From Bacillus sp. B-jedd (GTDB lineage Bacteria; Bacillota; Bacilli; Bacillales; Cytobacillaceae): a DNA stretch of 64,000 bases. The notes under the pieces were generated by a model that was given only the letters and a program-made list of their open reading frames with translations, was not told the DNA's origin and made no database searches. Made by a program: the position numbers and the translations under genes. Below are positions 26,086 to 34,986 of the stretch, one piece after another (position 1 is the first letter of the stretch; each line of letters starts with the position of its first letter). Location: assembly GCF_000821085.1 (NCBI RefSeq), contig NZ_CCXR01000001.1, forward strand, positions 3,989,001 through 4,053,000, given 5' to 3'.

Positions 26086-26114
26086 ATTCTGAACACAATG
26101 GTAGAATTATATAC
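26086..26114 (-). promoter_or_regulatory. candidate sigma-F promoter of spoIIQ
   Basis: Minus strand: GTATA (26114-26110), 15 bases, GTTCAGAAT (26094-26086). The sigma-F consensus is about GYATA-N15-GGNNANAHT, so there is one mismatch. Transcription would begin about 13 bases before the spoIIQ ATG, just including its ribosome binding site. Confidence 0.55.
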
Positions 26115-26175
26115 ATCGGCGACAAATTATTTTTTGAAAAAACCATCACTTTTATGCACAAAAAGGAGAAATTTT

Positions 26176-26616
26176 ATGAAAACCGCTGTCAAATGGGTAG
26201 CGAGCCTGCTCCCCTTCATCTATATGGCGATGATTTGGATCATGTCCAGCCTGCCAAGCAACCACTTTGTCGAGCTCCCCGACTCGCAAATCGACCGCAC
26301 TATCAAAGAATCGCTCCACTTAGTAGAGTTCGCGATTTTATACGGGCTTTTCGTGATCGCCTCACTCACTGGCAAAAGAAAGTTCAAGAGAAGCATCAAC
26401 ATGCTCCTGGCGGCCGCTGCTGCCCTCTACGGGCTCACAGATGAAATCCACCAATCATTTTACCCCTACCGCTCCGCATCGCTCTTTGACCTCTTCAAAG
26501 ACGTCCTCGGGATAGCGGTTGTTTACTACTTCGTGAACGGCGCGCTGTTTCGTGGGAAGTTCCCGCGGCTGCGGCGACTGCTGGAGAAATGGCGGGGGTA
26601 TGCAGGGCGGGGGTGA
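26176..26616 (+). CDS. VanZ-family membrane protein
   Basis: A 146-aa protein with about four membrane helices. It shows the VanZ-like pattern: SSLPSN in the first loop, HLVEFAILYG in helix 2, and TDEIHQSFYPYRSASLFDLFKD, with conserved Asp/Glu/His. VanZ homologues affect teicoplanin or lipopeptide tolerance in some species; most have no assigned function. The ATG at 26176 follows AAGGAG by 7 bases; the longer ORF start overlaps the spoIIQ promoter region. Transcribed divergently from spoIIQ. Confidence 0.85.
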   Translation: MKTAVKWVASLLPFIYMAMIWIMSSLPSNHFVELPDSQIDRTIKESLHLVEFAILYGLFVIASLTGKRKFKRSINMLLAAAAALYGLTDEIHQSFYPYRSASLFDLFKDVLGIAVVYYFVNGALFRGKFPRLRRLLEKWRGYAGRG

Positions 26617-26840
26617 TGAGTGCGTTCGGGGCAATTTTTTCATCGCCGCCCCATTTGGTTCGCGGTTTGTGGCGGATCAGAGGGGCTGGCGCTTTTTCAA
26701 ACGGAATCCGTGTTGACGTATATCATTTTCATCCGCAGATCCTCCATCCACTCCGATTTGAGGAGAAAAAGCGCATTGGCGTCCGCTCGCTCCCCCTTAT
26801 TTTCTGCTTCAACCCTATTTACCGCCACCCGAAAGATACT
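26617..26840. other. intergenic region between the VanZ gene and the first 21-bp array
   Basis: No gene or clear terminator is seen here. The ORFs that cross it on the plus strand continue into the 21-bp repeats and have no ribosome binding site. Confidence 0.4.
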
Positions 26841-26982
26841 CTATTATCGAAATTTACGGTTCTATTATCCAATTTATAGGGTTTATTATCGAATTTTACA
26901 GTTCTATTATCCAATTTGTACGGTTTATTATCGAATTTCCTTCGTTTATTCGCCAAATCCCCCGGTTTATTATCCAATTCAA
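26841..26982. repeat. array A: seven 21-bp direct repeats
   Basis: The units begin with (C/T)TATTATC at 26841, 26862, 26883, 26904 and 26925, a diverged TTATTCGC unit at 26946, and again TTATTATC at 26967: exact 21-bp phasing. The consensus is about GTTTATTATCSAATTT plus five variable bases, with S alternating between C and G. A sister array lies on the other side of the NERD gene. 21 bp is two helical turns, so the same face is presented in each copy. Confidence 0.93.
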
Positions 26983-27137
26983 ATTTCGCATTCTTCCTGA
27001 AACTGCAAAGCGAATGAAGGGCCAGCCATATTCACTTTTGCGTCTTCCTATTAAATGTACAATCCTTTATTAGGAAATTGTTTTATTTAACCGGCTTTTC
27101 ATTCACATGCCTTTAAAAGCAATTTCTATATATAAGA

Positions 27138-28112
27138 CTAGGAAGTCAGTCCAAAATCAGGCAGCATATAAACCGTCGTTTTATTTTTGCCAGTCTTTTT
27201 AAGGTTTAAAGAAACAAGCAGCTTCGTTGCAACACTAATCGAAGAGAGGTTTAAAAACTCCCTCAGCTGTTTATTCGTTATGGCGGGGCCAATTAGTAGA
27301 TAGTAATCCTCAAGCGCATGCAGGTGGGCATCCTTCGATTTTTGGCGACAGCTGGGACATTGCCATTCCCCCCATTTATATACCATGCCAAGATAGTCGC
27401 AATGAGGGCAGAAGACACCTTTCTTTAGGCTTGCGGCTTCCATATGATAAGTTTTTAGAATGTTTTTTTGCAAAGGAGTATGTTTTGCGAGAAGGCGCTT
27501 CTTGACCTTGAGAAGCTCTTTAGGAGTGAGGACAGGAGTTTTGTAGAGGGTTTCAAGCTTGCGTATGACCGAAAGAAGATAGTCGGTTTTATGGATATAC
27601 TTTTCAGCTTCATAGTAACCTTTATCAATTGTAACGATCGTATTTTGATTAAAAATCCCATATCCTTCGATTGGAATCGGGGAAAGCTTATTTTCGGCCA
27701 GCCATCTTTTCAGATTGTATTGCTGGTTTTTTGTTTGCTCGATTGGGTTCTGCATTGGAACAATCGTGCCATTTACTGAACGGTGGACCTGCTTTGGACT
27801 TAGTTTAAAAAAGACCTCGCCTCCCCATTTTTTCGAATCTAGAATGACTGAGAAGTTCTCGGATAGTAAGTATGTATCGAGCTGGAAGGTGTAGCTTTTC
27901 TCCTCTATCCGCAAACCATGGAAAATGTGGTACTTGTCCGCATCCAGGAGGCCAAGCGGATAATCCAGCGACTTCTCTCCATTGTAGCCGGCCCACTCCA
28001 TACGTAAATGCTCCAGTAAATTCGGTAACTCTTCTGAATGGTCAGGAATCCTTCTTTTCAGCGCTTCTCTTTTTCGAATCGAGTAAGGAATTACCCTTGC
28101 CAAGGCTATCAT
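27138..28112 (-). CDS. NERD-domain protein with a zinc ribbon
   Basis: A 324-aa protein. A nuclease-related NERD domain spans about 42-145 (GYNGEKSLDYPL, FQLDTYLLS, ILDSKKWGG, NPIEQTKNQ), with D79, D92 and K94 as candidate catalytic residues of a restriction-endonuclease-like core. A four-cysteine zinc ribbon follows (C235, C238, C252, C255). The C-terminal 60 residues look like a winged helix (ITNKQLREFLNLSSISVATK). The ATG at 28112 follows AAAAGGAG by 7 bases; the longer ORF is poorly supported. The gene is enclosed by two arrays of 21-bp repeats. The NERD function is not established; DNA processing is predicted. Confidence 0.85.
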   Translation of the reverse strand: MIALARVIPYSIRKREALKRRIPDHSEELPNLLEHLRMEWAGYNGEKSLDYPLGLLDADKYHIFHGLRIEEKSYTFQLDTYLLSENFSVILDSKKWGGEVFFKLSPKQVHRSVNGTIVPMQNPIEQTKNQQYNLKRWLAENKLSPIPIEGYGIFNQNTIVTIDKGYYEAEKYIHKTDYLLSVIRKLETLYKTPVLTPKELLKVKKRLLAKHTPLQKNILKTYHMEAASLKKGVFCPHCDYLGMVYKWGEWQCPSCRQKSKDAHLHALEDYYLLIGPAITNKQLREFLNLSSISVATKLLVSLNLKKTGKNKTTVYMLPDFGLTS

Positions 28113-28244
28113 ATGCTCACTCCTTTTCCTCTTTTCTGAAACATAATCGAAAACCTCCTCACTTTCCACCCTTTTCGACAAAGACATGTGACAATTTATC
28201 AATATGTTATTTCAAAATTCATCGCATCGATGGTATAACGGGTG

Positions 28245-28391
28245 CTATTATCCAATTCAGCAGTTTTATTATCCAATTTACGAGGTTTATTATCGAATTT
28301 CTATAGTCTATTATCCAATTTGCAAGGTTTATTATCGAATTTCCATTGTTTATTATCCAAATTCAGTGTTTTATTATCCAATTCAATTCCG
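28245..28391. repeat. array B: seven 21-bp direct repeats
   Basis: Units begin at 28245, 28266, 28287, 28308, 28329, 28350 and 28371, each with (C/T)TATTATC(C/G)AA. The phase and consensus are the same as in array A, and there are also seven copies. It lies about 130 bases upstream of the NERD gene start, so it could be its operator as well as a mark on the DNA. Confidence 0.93.
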
Positions 28392-28469
28392 CATATGAAC
28401 CGGAACTCCCTTAGAGAGAAGGAAAAGCCAGCCTGATAATCAGACCAGCCTCCTAAAATTGGAACTATC

Positions 28470-29501
28470 TTATTTCCCCGCGGTTATCGTGGCGAGCATG
28501 CCTTCTGCGGGGCTGATGGCAACGCCTTTGTAGTAGTATTTCACGATGTCTTCGTAGGTTTTCCCTTCGGCTGCCATGCCGTTTGCACCGTACTGGCTCA
28601 TACCGACGCCGTGGCCGAAGCCGCGTGTCGTAATGATGATGTCATTGCCGCGCCGCTCCCACGAGAAGTCGGAAGAACGGAGGTCGAGCCGCTCGCGGAT
28701 TTGCTTGCCAGTCAGAATTTTACCGTTGAAATCCACCTTGCTGATGCGATTGCCGGCTGTCCGCCCCTTAATTACGCCAATCTCACCGGAACTGCCAATT
28801 TTGACCCCAAGCCTTTTTTCAAAATCAGCGGCGGACAGGCTCAATTGGCTTTTGTACTTCGGCGACTTTTTATCCCACGGGCTTTCGACGCTTCGTAAAT
28901 ATGGAAAAGCATGCGACCAGTAATCCTCGGAGTTTTCGGTGAAGCCATTGCTCGTCGAGAAAAAGGTCGCTGTTATTGCCTTTCCGTCATAAGTAAGAAT
29001 TTGCCCGTCGGTCGCTTTTACGGCCTCGGCAATCTTTTTCTTTTTCCAGCTATAATCTGAACCCCAAATCCGTTTTAGTTCATCGTCGCTTTTGAATTCC
29101 TGATGCAGCTGTCCGGTGTCGCTCACCTGTGCCCCTTTAGGCAGTCCCATTTTATCTTTCGTAAGCAGCTGGGTGACAATGTACGTCCGCGCCGTGAGGG
29201 CTTGGGCTTTCAGCGCCTCCTTCTCAAACTCCGCCGGCATTTCGGCGGCCACCACCCCTTCGAGATATTTATTAAGCGGCAGCTTTACAATCTCTTTTTT
29301 GCCGGTTCGATACACTGCTACTTCCACTGCGGGATCAGCTCCTTTTCCGCTTGCTTCCTCATTTGGGGCTTGCAGCGGCTGTTCACCGAGTTTGCCGTCC
29401 GCTTTCCCATTTTGATAAGGAAGGACGAGCAAAGCCGGGATGAGTAGCGTAACCGCAAAAAGTAAAGATGCTAGTAGAATGAAAGGTTTCATATTTTTCA
29501 T
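28470..29501 (-). CDS. spoIID: stage II sporulation protein SpoIID
   Basis: A 343-aa membrane-anchored lytic transglycosylase needed for engulfment (mother-cell membrane, with SpoIIM and SpoIIP). It has one N-terminal membrane helix (about 7-27). The catalytic Glu87 in VVAAEMPAEFE corresponds to Glu88 of B. subtilis. The C-terminal GFGHGVGMSQYGANGMA motif is conserved in the family. GGAGG lies 7 bases before the ATG. A sigma-E-type promoter is visible upstream. In B. subtilis spoIID also lies directly downstream of murAA; here a membrane protein gene intervenes. Confidence 0.96.
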   Translation of the reverse strand: MKNMKPFILLASLLFAVTLLIPALLVLPYQNGKADGKLGEQPLQAPNEEASGKGADPAVEVAVYRTGKKEIVKLPLNKYLEGVVAAEMPAEFEKEALKAQALTARTYIVTQLLTKDKMGLPKGAQVSDTGQLHQEFKSDDELKRIWGSDYSWKKKKIAEAVKATDGQILTYDGKAITATFFSTSNGFTENSEDYWSHAFPYLRSVESPWDKKSPKYKSQLSLSAADFEKRLGVKIGSSGEIGVIKGRTAGNRISKVDFNGKILTGKQIRERLDLRSSDFSWERRGNDIIITTRGFGHGVGMSQYGANGMAAEGKTYEDIVKYYYKGVAISPAEGMLATITAGK

Positions 29502-29559
29502 GTATAAGCCTCCATTTGAAAAGTAAACGGCCGGCCACGGACCGGCTGCGCTTCATTAA

Positions 29560-29588
29560 AACATATGGAGGTGGACAGGCAGTTATGA
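29560..29588 (-). promoter_or_regulatory. candidate sigma-E promoter of spoIID
   Basis: Minus strand: TCATAAC (29588-29582), 14 bases, CATATGTT (29567-29560), matching the sigma-E spacing and the CATA core of the -10. spoIID is a classical sigma-E gene. Confidence 0.6.
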
Positions 29589-29798
29589 CAAGAATCATAG
29601 GCCGCCTGCCAAAAGACACTGGATTTTCCATTAAAGGGAAGTATTTGTTCCAGCAAGCCAGCTAAATCTGCCGCTTTCTATTAAAGAATGAAATAGCGCC
29701 CCGCAAGGATAAAAAAAATCCCCGCCAGGCGCGATCGCTAGTCCAGTCTATTATAATTGCAGTTTTGCCCTAGTAAATAATCCTTATCAAACAAATCC

Positions 29799-30692
29799 CT
29801 ATTTCTGCGGCAAAATGGTATAACCGTAGTCAGTCATTTTCGCGAGGCCTTCTTTGAATAGAATCTCTTCGATTTGCAGCTTTTCGCCAAAATATTTTTG
29901 GCCATTTTGCTTGAAGACTTTACCGCACATTTTGGATGTTACGTACAATGCTTCGTAGTTATATTGATAATCATCTCCAGCGATGGCATTCCTGCCGCCT
30001 ACCGAGATGCAATCTTTGTTGATTTCTTCTTTCTTTCCTTTTTTGTCGACATAATAATATTTATCCTCAATTAGAGCTGTCGTGAGCGGCTTTGAAGTAA
30101 TCCCATAGCCTGCTTCATCAACCTTCACAATATCATAGCCGTCTTTTGTTTTTTGCTTAGGGGCACGATCGATGCCGTGAACGATTTTCATTTCCCCTTC
30201 AAAGCCCTTTGGAATCAGGTACGCATCATGTGTCCGATCCTGAAAGATCGCCACGAGCGTTGGAATTGAAACAAAAGCGGCCGCGACAATGGCAGCTACA
30301 CTTGCTCCGGAAATGGCAGCCCTGGCAGACCATTTGAAGGAGCCCTTAGACTGCTGCCACTCGGTAAACAGGAAGTAAATCAGCGCGTCGGCAATGGTAT
30401 AAATGGCTATTTCATCGAGTAAAATCACTGGCAAAATACCGACCGCAATATGGATCAATCCAGCAGCCGGAAAACGGAAACTGCCCAGCCGGCGGGTTAA
30501 TAAGTCTGCTAAATAAGATACCGGGATGGCAATGACCATATTCCCAATCATGGTGATGAGGAGCATGATGCCAATGACTACAACTGTTCCTCCAAGGGAG
30601 CCTGACAGGAAGCCTGGAACGACCAGGAGCAGCACTCCCATTGTCAGCGTCGTATATAAAGCGGATTTAAGTTTGATAAAAAATTTATCCAT
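29799..30692 (-). CDS. membrane protein with C-terminal extracytoplasmic domain (possible DUF6843)
   Basis: A 297-aa protein: about five hydrophobic helices in the first 160 residues, then about 135 hydrophilic residues starting near DAYLIPKGFEGEMKIVHG, a pattern I associate with the DUF6843 domain, with two Cys. The domain is probably outside the membrane. The ATG at 30692 is preferred (GAGGTGGG upstream). The gene sits between murA and spoIID and interrupts their usual adjacency. The function is unknown. Confidence 0.7.
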   Translation of the reverse strand: MDKFFIKLKSALYTTLTMGVLLLVVPGFLSGSLGGTVVVIGIMLLITMIGNMVIAIPVSYLADLLTRRLGSFRFPAAGLIHIAVGILPVILLDEIAIYTIADALIYFLFTEWQQSKGSFKWSARAAISGASVAAIVAAAFVSIPTLVAIFQDRTHDAYLIPKGFEGEMKIVHGIDRAPKQKTKDGYDIVKVDEAGYGITSKPLTTALIEDKYYYVDKKGKKEEINKDCISVGGRNAIAGDDYQYNYEALYVTSKMCGKVFKQNGQKYFGEKLQIEEILFKEGLAKMTDYGYTILPQK

Positions 30693-30851
30693 GGGGGACC
30701 CACCTCTCTTCCCCCATTTTAACAATTTAACCCCTTTAAGATTGTTACAAAAATAGGAAAGCTAAGGAACAACGTTCACTAATTTATCATATAATTAGAG
30801 AACCTTTTCGCCAGTTTGCAGCGATTTAATTCGTAAAACAGCAAAAAAGCA

Positions 30852-30884
30852 GAAAAAAGACTGTCAGACATCAGACAGCCTTTT
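30852..30884 (-). terminator. terminator after murA
   Basis: Minus strand: GGCTGTCTGA, short loop, TCTGACAGTC, TTTTTTC; located about 50 bases after the murA stop codon. Confidence 0.8.
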
Positions 30885-30932
30885 CTTCTGCTTCATCACA
30901 ATCCGGCCAAACAGCCAGACCTATATTCTTTA

Positions 30933-32246
30933 TTATGCGTTCATATCTGATACAAGCGTCTCTTGAGCTTCCACCATAACCTCGACCGTGTCGTTTACGC
31001 GCTCGACATCTGCTCCTAGAGCCGCCAGCTTCAAGTGGAAATCGACATATCCGCGATCGAGATGCTTCAGTTCAGTTACCCTCGTGTTACCTTCTGCCAC
31101 CAATCCAGTCAGGATCAATGCTGCGGCAGCACGGAGATCTGTGGCTGCGACTTCGGCACCCTGGAGATTTGAAGCACCAGGAATGATGACTGAACGGCCT
31201 TCAATCTTAATATCGGCATTCATGCGGCGGAATTCTTCGACATGCATAAAGCGGTTTTCAAAAACCGTTTCCGTAATCATGCTTGTTCCTTCTGCGCGAA
31301 GGAGCAATGCCATCATTTGCGACTGCATATCAGTAGGGAATCCCGGGTGAGGCATTGTTTTGATATCAACGGCCTTCAGCTTTTCAGGACCGATGACCCT
31401 TACGCCATCCTCTTCTTCGAGGATGGTGATTCCCATTTCCTCCATTTTTGCGATCAAGGAAGATAAATGTTCTGGAACAGCACCTTTCACAAGGACGTTT
31501 CCTTGCGTAATCGCCGCGGCGACCATAAATGTTCCGGCTTCAATCCGGTCAGGTATAATTGCGTGATCGGCACCAAATAATACATCTACGCCTTCGATCC
31601 TGATTGTCCCAGTGCCGGCACCGACAACCTTGGCACCCATCTTGTTCAACAGATTGGCAAGGTCGACAATTTCAGGCTCTTTTGCAACATTCTCAAGGAT
31701 GGTTGTGCCTTCTGCAAGCGTTGCTGCCATCATAATATTTTCCGTCGCACCGACGCTTGGGAAATCAAGGTAAATCCTTGCTCCCTTTAAGCGGCCGTCA
31801 ACTTCCGCTTCAATAAAACCGTTACCGACTTGAACTTTCGCGCCCATTGCTTCAAAGCCTTTCAGATGCTGGTCAATCGGGCGGGACCCAATTGCGCAGC
31901 CTCCTGGCAATGCCACACGCGCACGGCCGTTCCGGGCTAACAATGAGCCCATAACCAGTACAGAAGCGCGCATTTTACGGACATATTCAAATGGCGCCTC
32001 TTCTTTCAGCTCTCTTGATGCATCTACAACAACTTGATTATTTTCAAAAACGACTTCTGCGTTTAAATGACGTAATACCTCGTTGATCGTATATACATCG
32101 GAGAGAGTAGGCACATCTCTTATGATACTTTTTCCATCACTTGCCAATAGTGTTGCAGCGAGTACAGGCAGTACAGAATTTTTGGCCCCTTCTACTTTGA
32201 CCGTTCCATTAAGCCTATTTCCGCCGCGGACGATGATTTTTTCCAA
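30933..32246 (-). CDS. murA: UDP-N-acetylglucosamine 1-carboxyvinyltransferase MurA
   Basis: A 437-aa cytoplasmic enzyme that transfers enolpyruvate from PEP to UDP-GlcNAc, the first committed step of peptidoglycan synthesis and the fosfomycin target. The catalytic Cys117 is visible in [18 protein letters not shown], so the enzyme should be fosfomycin-sensitive at that residue. The length is typical. It is preceded by ywmB, as in B. subtilis murAA. It ends with a terminator. Confidence 0.97.
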   Translation of the reverse strand: MEKIIVRGGNRLNGTVKVEGAKNSVLPVLAATLLASDGKSIIRDVPTLSDVYTINEVLRHLNAEVVFENNQVVVDASRELKEEAPFEYVRKMRASVLVMGSLLARNGRARVALPGGCAIGSRPIDQHLKGFEAMGAKVQVGNGFIEAEVDGRLKGARIYLDFPSVGATENIMMAATLAEGTTILENVAKEPEIVDLANLLNKMGAKVVGAGTGTIRIEGVDVLFGADHAIIPDRIEAGTFMVAAAITQGNVLVKGAVPEHLSSLIAKMEEMGITILEEEDGVRVIGPEKLKAVDIKTMPHPGFPTDMQSQMMALLLRAEGTSMITETVFENRFMHVEEFRRMNADIKIEGRSVIIPGASNLQGAEVAATDLRAAAALILTGLVAEGNTRVTELKHLDRGYVDFHLKLAALGADVERVNDTVEVMVEAQETLVSDMNA

Positions 32247-32278
32247 GTGTATTCCCCTCCGCGTCCAAGTTCTCTATA

Positions 32279-33013
32279 TTAATATTCAACCGTAATGATA
32301 GGGGTGCCAACTGTCACAGTCGCGCCTTCTCCCCCACCCGTTCGAACAGCAACTTGCAAATTCATGCCATTCTTAAAAGGATCGGCAAATTCTGATGAGA
32401 ATGCCGATATGGATATGAAATTTTCTTCTCTAATTCCTTCAGTTTCAGCAGCATTTAACCTAGACAAAATGTTATTTACTTTTTCAGGTAAAGCCGCTTC
32501 CATTTTATCACCGAAAGACCCTTTAGCACAAGAGAAAATTGGCGGTTTGCCACGAAATATGTCATTATGGCGCTGCATGAATTTTCCTGATTTCAAAAAG
32601 GCCGCACTATTGCCATTCCATTTTCCGCCGGTCACCTTATATATTATATACGCATTTGCCTTATGGGGTGTGCGGGTAGAAATTAATTGAAGATACTCGC
32701 GGCCAAAGCTGGAAACTGGAGAAACTGCCTTAGCTTCCCATATTTGGCCTTTAGAGGAGATTGACCATTCCCAATCAGGAAAAAGGGTCCGAAGCTCAGC
32801 GGCATACGCCTCCAATTCCCCGGGTGAATTGGAGTCCTCAATAACCTCCCGTGAATAAACCGACCACTCCTCAAGCAAACTGCCTTCCGCTTCCAATGCA
32901 GCCACCAGCTTAACAAGATCCGGTGCACTTTCAGCTACAATCGTCTTATTCCCATGTTCCAACACAACAAAACCAATAATGGCAAATAATGATAAAATCA
33001 GATTCATTTTCAT
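32279..33013 (-). CDS. ywmB: YwmB-like protein
   Basis: A 244-aa exported or membrane-anchored protein with an N-terminal hydrophobic segment (about 3-20) and a mature TATA-box-like fold domain of the YwmB family (PF08680), including GGEGATVTVGTPIITVEY at the end. The ATG at 33013 follows GGGGAG by 9 bases. It lies directly before murA and after ywzB, as in B. subtilis. The function is not established; a cell-envelope role is likely from context. Confidence 0.85.
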   Translation of the reverse strand: MKMNLILSLFAIIGFVVLEHGNKTIVAESAPDLVKLVAALEAEGSLLEEWSVYSREVIEDSNSPGELEAYAAELRTLFPDWEWSISSKGQIWEAKAVSPVSSFGREYLQLISTRTPHKANAYIIYKVTGGKWNGNSAAFLKSGKFMQRHNDIFRGKPPIFSCAKGSFGDKMEAALPEKVNNILSRLNAAETEGIREENFISISAFSSEFADPFKNGMNLQVAVRTGGGEGATVTVGTPIITVEY

Positions 33014-33386
33014 ACGCTGCCGCTCCCCTTCCCTTAATAACATTTTTGCCGGGAAGTGGGCGAGCATACATGGAAATTGTCGTCACATTTAGACAAACCC
33101 AACCGTAAACCTCGAAACGTGTAAAACTAAAACACAAACTTGATTGTACTGAATAACCCACCATTTGAACACATGTACGAAGACCTAAATATATGTACAA
33201 GGCAAATTCTTTGTTTTTGCAAGAAGTATCCAAAAAAGGGTACAATTATATAGACGGCTTCCTTAAGTGAAAAGTTTCACTTTCTTGGCAAATAATATCC
33301 CTCTTCCCAGCAAAAAGAACATACTGCATCCAAATTTGCGCCGCTTATCGTGAAAGCGCGCACAATGTTGCCGTGAAGGGAATTTT

Positions 33387-33623
33387 TTAGTCAAAAACCG
33401 CTGGCAGCTGCCTTGATAAAAGAAGGTAATCAAGAAAGAAATTGCTAACAGCCGAACCGATGACAATGGACAGCAATATATATAAAACGCGGGCCTGGAT
33501 TACCCGGTTTGCCCTGAGCAGCCTGTCAAAATTTAACGCCTGAAGCGCCCACCAGGCAAGTGCTATACAAACAAGATGGGTAAAAATACCCACTATTGAT
33601 TCTGCCCCAAATCCCCCTACCAT
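33387..33623 (-). CDS. ywzB: YwzB-like DUF1146 membrane protein
   Basis: A 78-aa protein with two membrane helices (about 7-28 and 42-62) joined by a conserved basic loop (ALNFDRLLRANRVIQAR), typical of the DUF1146/YwzB family. The ATG at 33623 follows GGAGG by 6 bases. In B. subtilis ywzB also precedes ywmB and murA downstream of the atp operon; here the nuo operon and galU separate it from atp. Confidence 0.85.
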   Translation of the reverse strand: MVGGFGAESIVGIFTHLVCIALAWWALQALNFDRLLRANRVIQARVLYILLSIVIGSAVSNFFLDYLLLSRQLPAVFD

Positions 33624-33705
33624 ATTATTCCTCCACTTCCTTGATCGTTCTTCCACTTCGTAAAGCATCACTAGTATTTATATAGGTAAATTTTTACAAA
33701 TATGC

Positions 33706-33734
33706 TTGTCACATTTAAATTAGTATGGAATAAT
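33706..33734 (+). promoter_or_regulatory. candidate sigma-A promoter for galU
   Basis: TTGTCA (33706-33711), 17 bases, AATAAT (33729-33734): 5/6 matches at both hexamers, 155 bases upstream of the start codon. Confidence 0.55.
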
Positions 33735-33889
33735 TATTCATGTTATGGTTTCTTAAAAGCGTTTTTGCTAAAAGGGTCCCAACCTCCATTGTATGGACTG
33801 CCAGAAAGAAAAGCAATTAAAATCGCTGCCCTTTCTGCGGGCGTCCCTAATGCAAAAACTTACTAAATAAGCAGTGAAGGGGTTATTGT

Positions 33890-34762
33890 ATGAAAAAGGT
33901 TAGAAAGGCAATTATTCCGGCTGCCGGGCTGGGCACCCGCTTTCTCCCGGCAACAAAAGCAATGCCTAAAGAAATGCTTCCAATCGTTGATAAACCGACC
34001 ATCCAGTACATTGTCGAAGAGGCAATTGAATCGGGCATTGAGGATATTATTATCGTGACTGGTAAAGGCAAGCGGGCGATTGAGGACCATTTCGACCATG
34101 CCTTCGAGCTGGAACAAAATCTGCTTGAAAAAGAAAAATTCGATCTGCTCGAGAAAGTCCAAGCGTCTTCGAAGATGGTCGATATCCACTATATTCGCCA
34201 AAAAGAGCCGCGCGGACTTGGCCATGCCGTTTGGTGCGCGAGAAACTTTATCGGCGATGAACCGTTTGCTGTCCTGCTCGGCGACGATATTGTCCAGGCA
34301 GAGGTTCCTTGCTTGAAACAACTGATGAACCAATACGATGAAACCCTTTCATCTGTTATCGGCGTCCAGCGTGTGCCTGAAACAGAGACTCATCGTTATG
34401 GAATCATCGACCCTCTTGAAGAATTCAACAGGCGGTACCAGGTCAGGCAGTTTGTTGAAAAACCGAAGCCGGGCACAGCGCCATCGAATCTTGCTATTAT
34501 CGGCCGTTATATTCTGAATCCTGAGATCTTCATGTTCCTTGACAGGCAAGAAATCGGCGCCGGGGGAGAAATCCAGCTGACTGACGCGATTCAGAGCTTG
34601 AATGAAATTCAACGCGTATTCGCTTATGAGTTTGAAGGAAAGCGGTTCGACGTCGGTGAAAAACTTGGTTTTATCGAAACAACCCTGGAATTTGCTTTGC
34701 AAATGCCTGAATTAAAAGATGACCTGCTTGAATTTATGAAAAAGAAGCTCGATCAGTATTAA
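33890..34762 (+). CDS. galU: UTP-glucose-1-phosphate uridylyltransferase (GtaB/GalU)
   Basis: A 290-aa nucleotidyltransferase making UDP-glucose from UTP and glucose-1-phosphate for teichoic acid, glycolipid and exopolysaccharide synthesis. The signature [20 protein letters not shown] lies at the N-terminus, with a catalytic-site segment LLGDDIV and an FVEKP motif. The start ATG follows AAGGGG. It is called gtaB in Bacillus. It is transcribed away from ywzB and ends with a strong terminator. Confidence 0.95.
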   Translation: MKKVRKAIIPAAGLGTRFLPATKAMPKEMLPIVDKPTIQYIVEEAIESGIEDIIIVTGKGKRAIEDHFDHAFELEQNLLEKEKFDLLEKVQASSKMVDIHYIRQKEPRGLGHAVWCARNFIGDEPFAVLLGDDIVQAEVPCLKQLMNQYDETLSSVIGVQRVPETETHRYGIIDPLEEFNRRYQVRQFVEKPKPGTAPSNLAIIGRYILNPEIFMFLDRQEIGAGGEIQLTDAIQSLNEIQRVFAYEFEGKRFDVGEKLGFIETTLEFALQMPELKDDLLEFMKKKLDQY

Positions 34763-34768
34763 TGTAGA

Positions 34769-34804
34769 AAACAGCATCCGCACGTTTGCGGATGCTGTTT
34801 TTTT
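34769..34804 (+). terminator. terminator after galU
   Basis: AACAGCATCCGC / GCGGATGCTGTT with a 5-base loop and seven T residues, 7 bases after the stop codon. Confidence 0.92.
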
Positions 34805-34833
34805 GCGCGGAGAATTAAATAATCGCTCCATGC

Positions 34834-34865
34834 AAAAGGCTGCCCCCTGAATGAGACAGCCTTTC
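34834..34865 (-). terminator. terminator after the nuo operon
   Basis: Minus strand: AAAGGCTG, loop of about 14 bases, CAGCCTTTT, about 120 bases after the nuoN stop codon. Confidence 0.65.
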
Positions 34866-34986
34866 CGTACTATTTAATCCCCTTTAAAACCGCAAGCCTT
34901 CCTTCCCCCAAAGTCCGGCTCACCTATCATAGCAGCAGCCTCTTCCCCCAAAGAGACAACCGCCCTCTTTTGCATAAGTTCACTTG

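Noticed and set aside
26841..28391. CRISPR array for the 21-bp repeats
   Set aside because: The repeats are directly contiguous without spacers of unique sequence and no cas genes are present.
26620..28398. plus-strand ORFs across the 21-bp arrays giving heptads like FYYPIxxVYYRI
   Set aside because: A 21-bp period always gives heptads; no ribosome binding site, and the frames cross intergenic DNA.
28430..28465. terminator after spoIID
   Set aside because: The AGCCAGCCT/ACCAGCCT words are direct rather than inverted repeats; only CTGATAATCAG is palindromic.
33672..33889. sigma-B promoter (GTTT-N14-GGGTAT) before galU
   Set aside because: GTTT and GGGT words occur, but spacings are 9 and 22 bases, so they do not fit; a sigma-A-like promoter is better.
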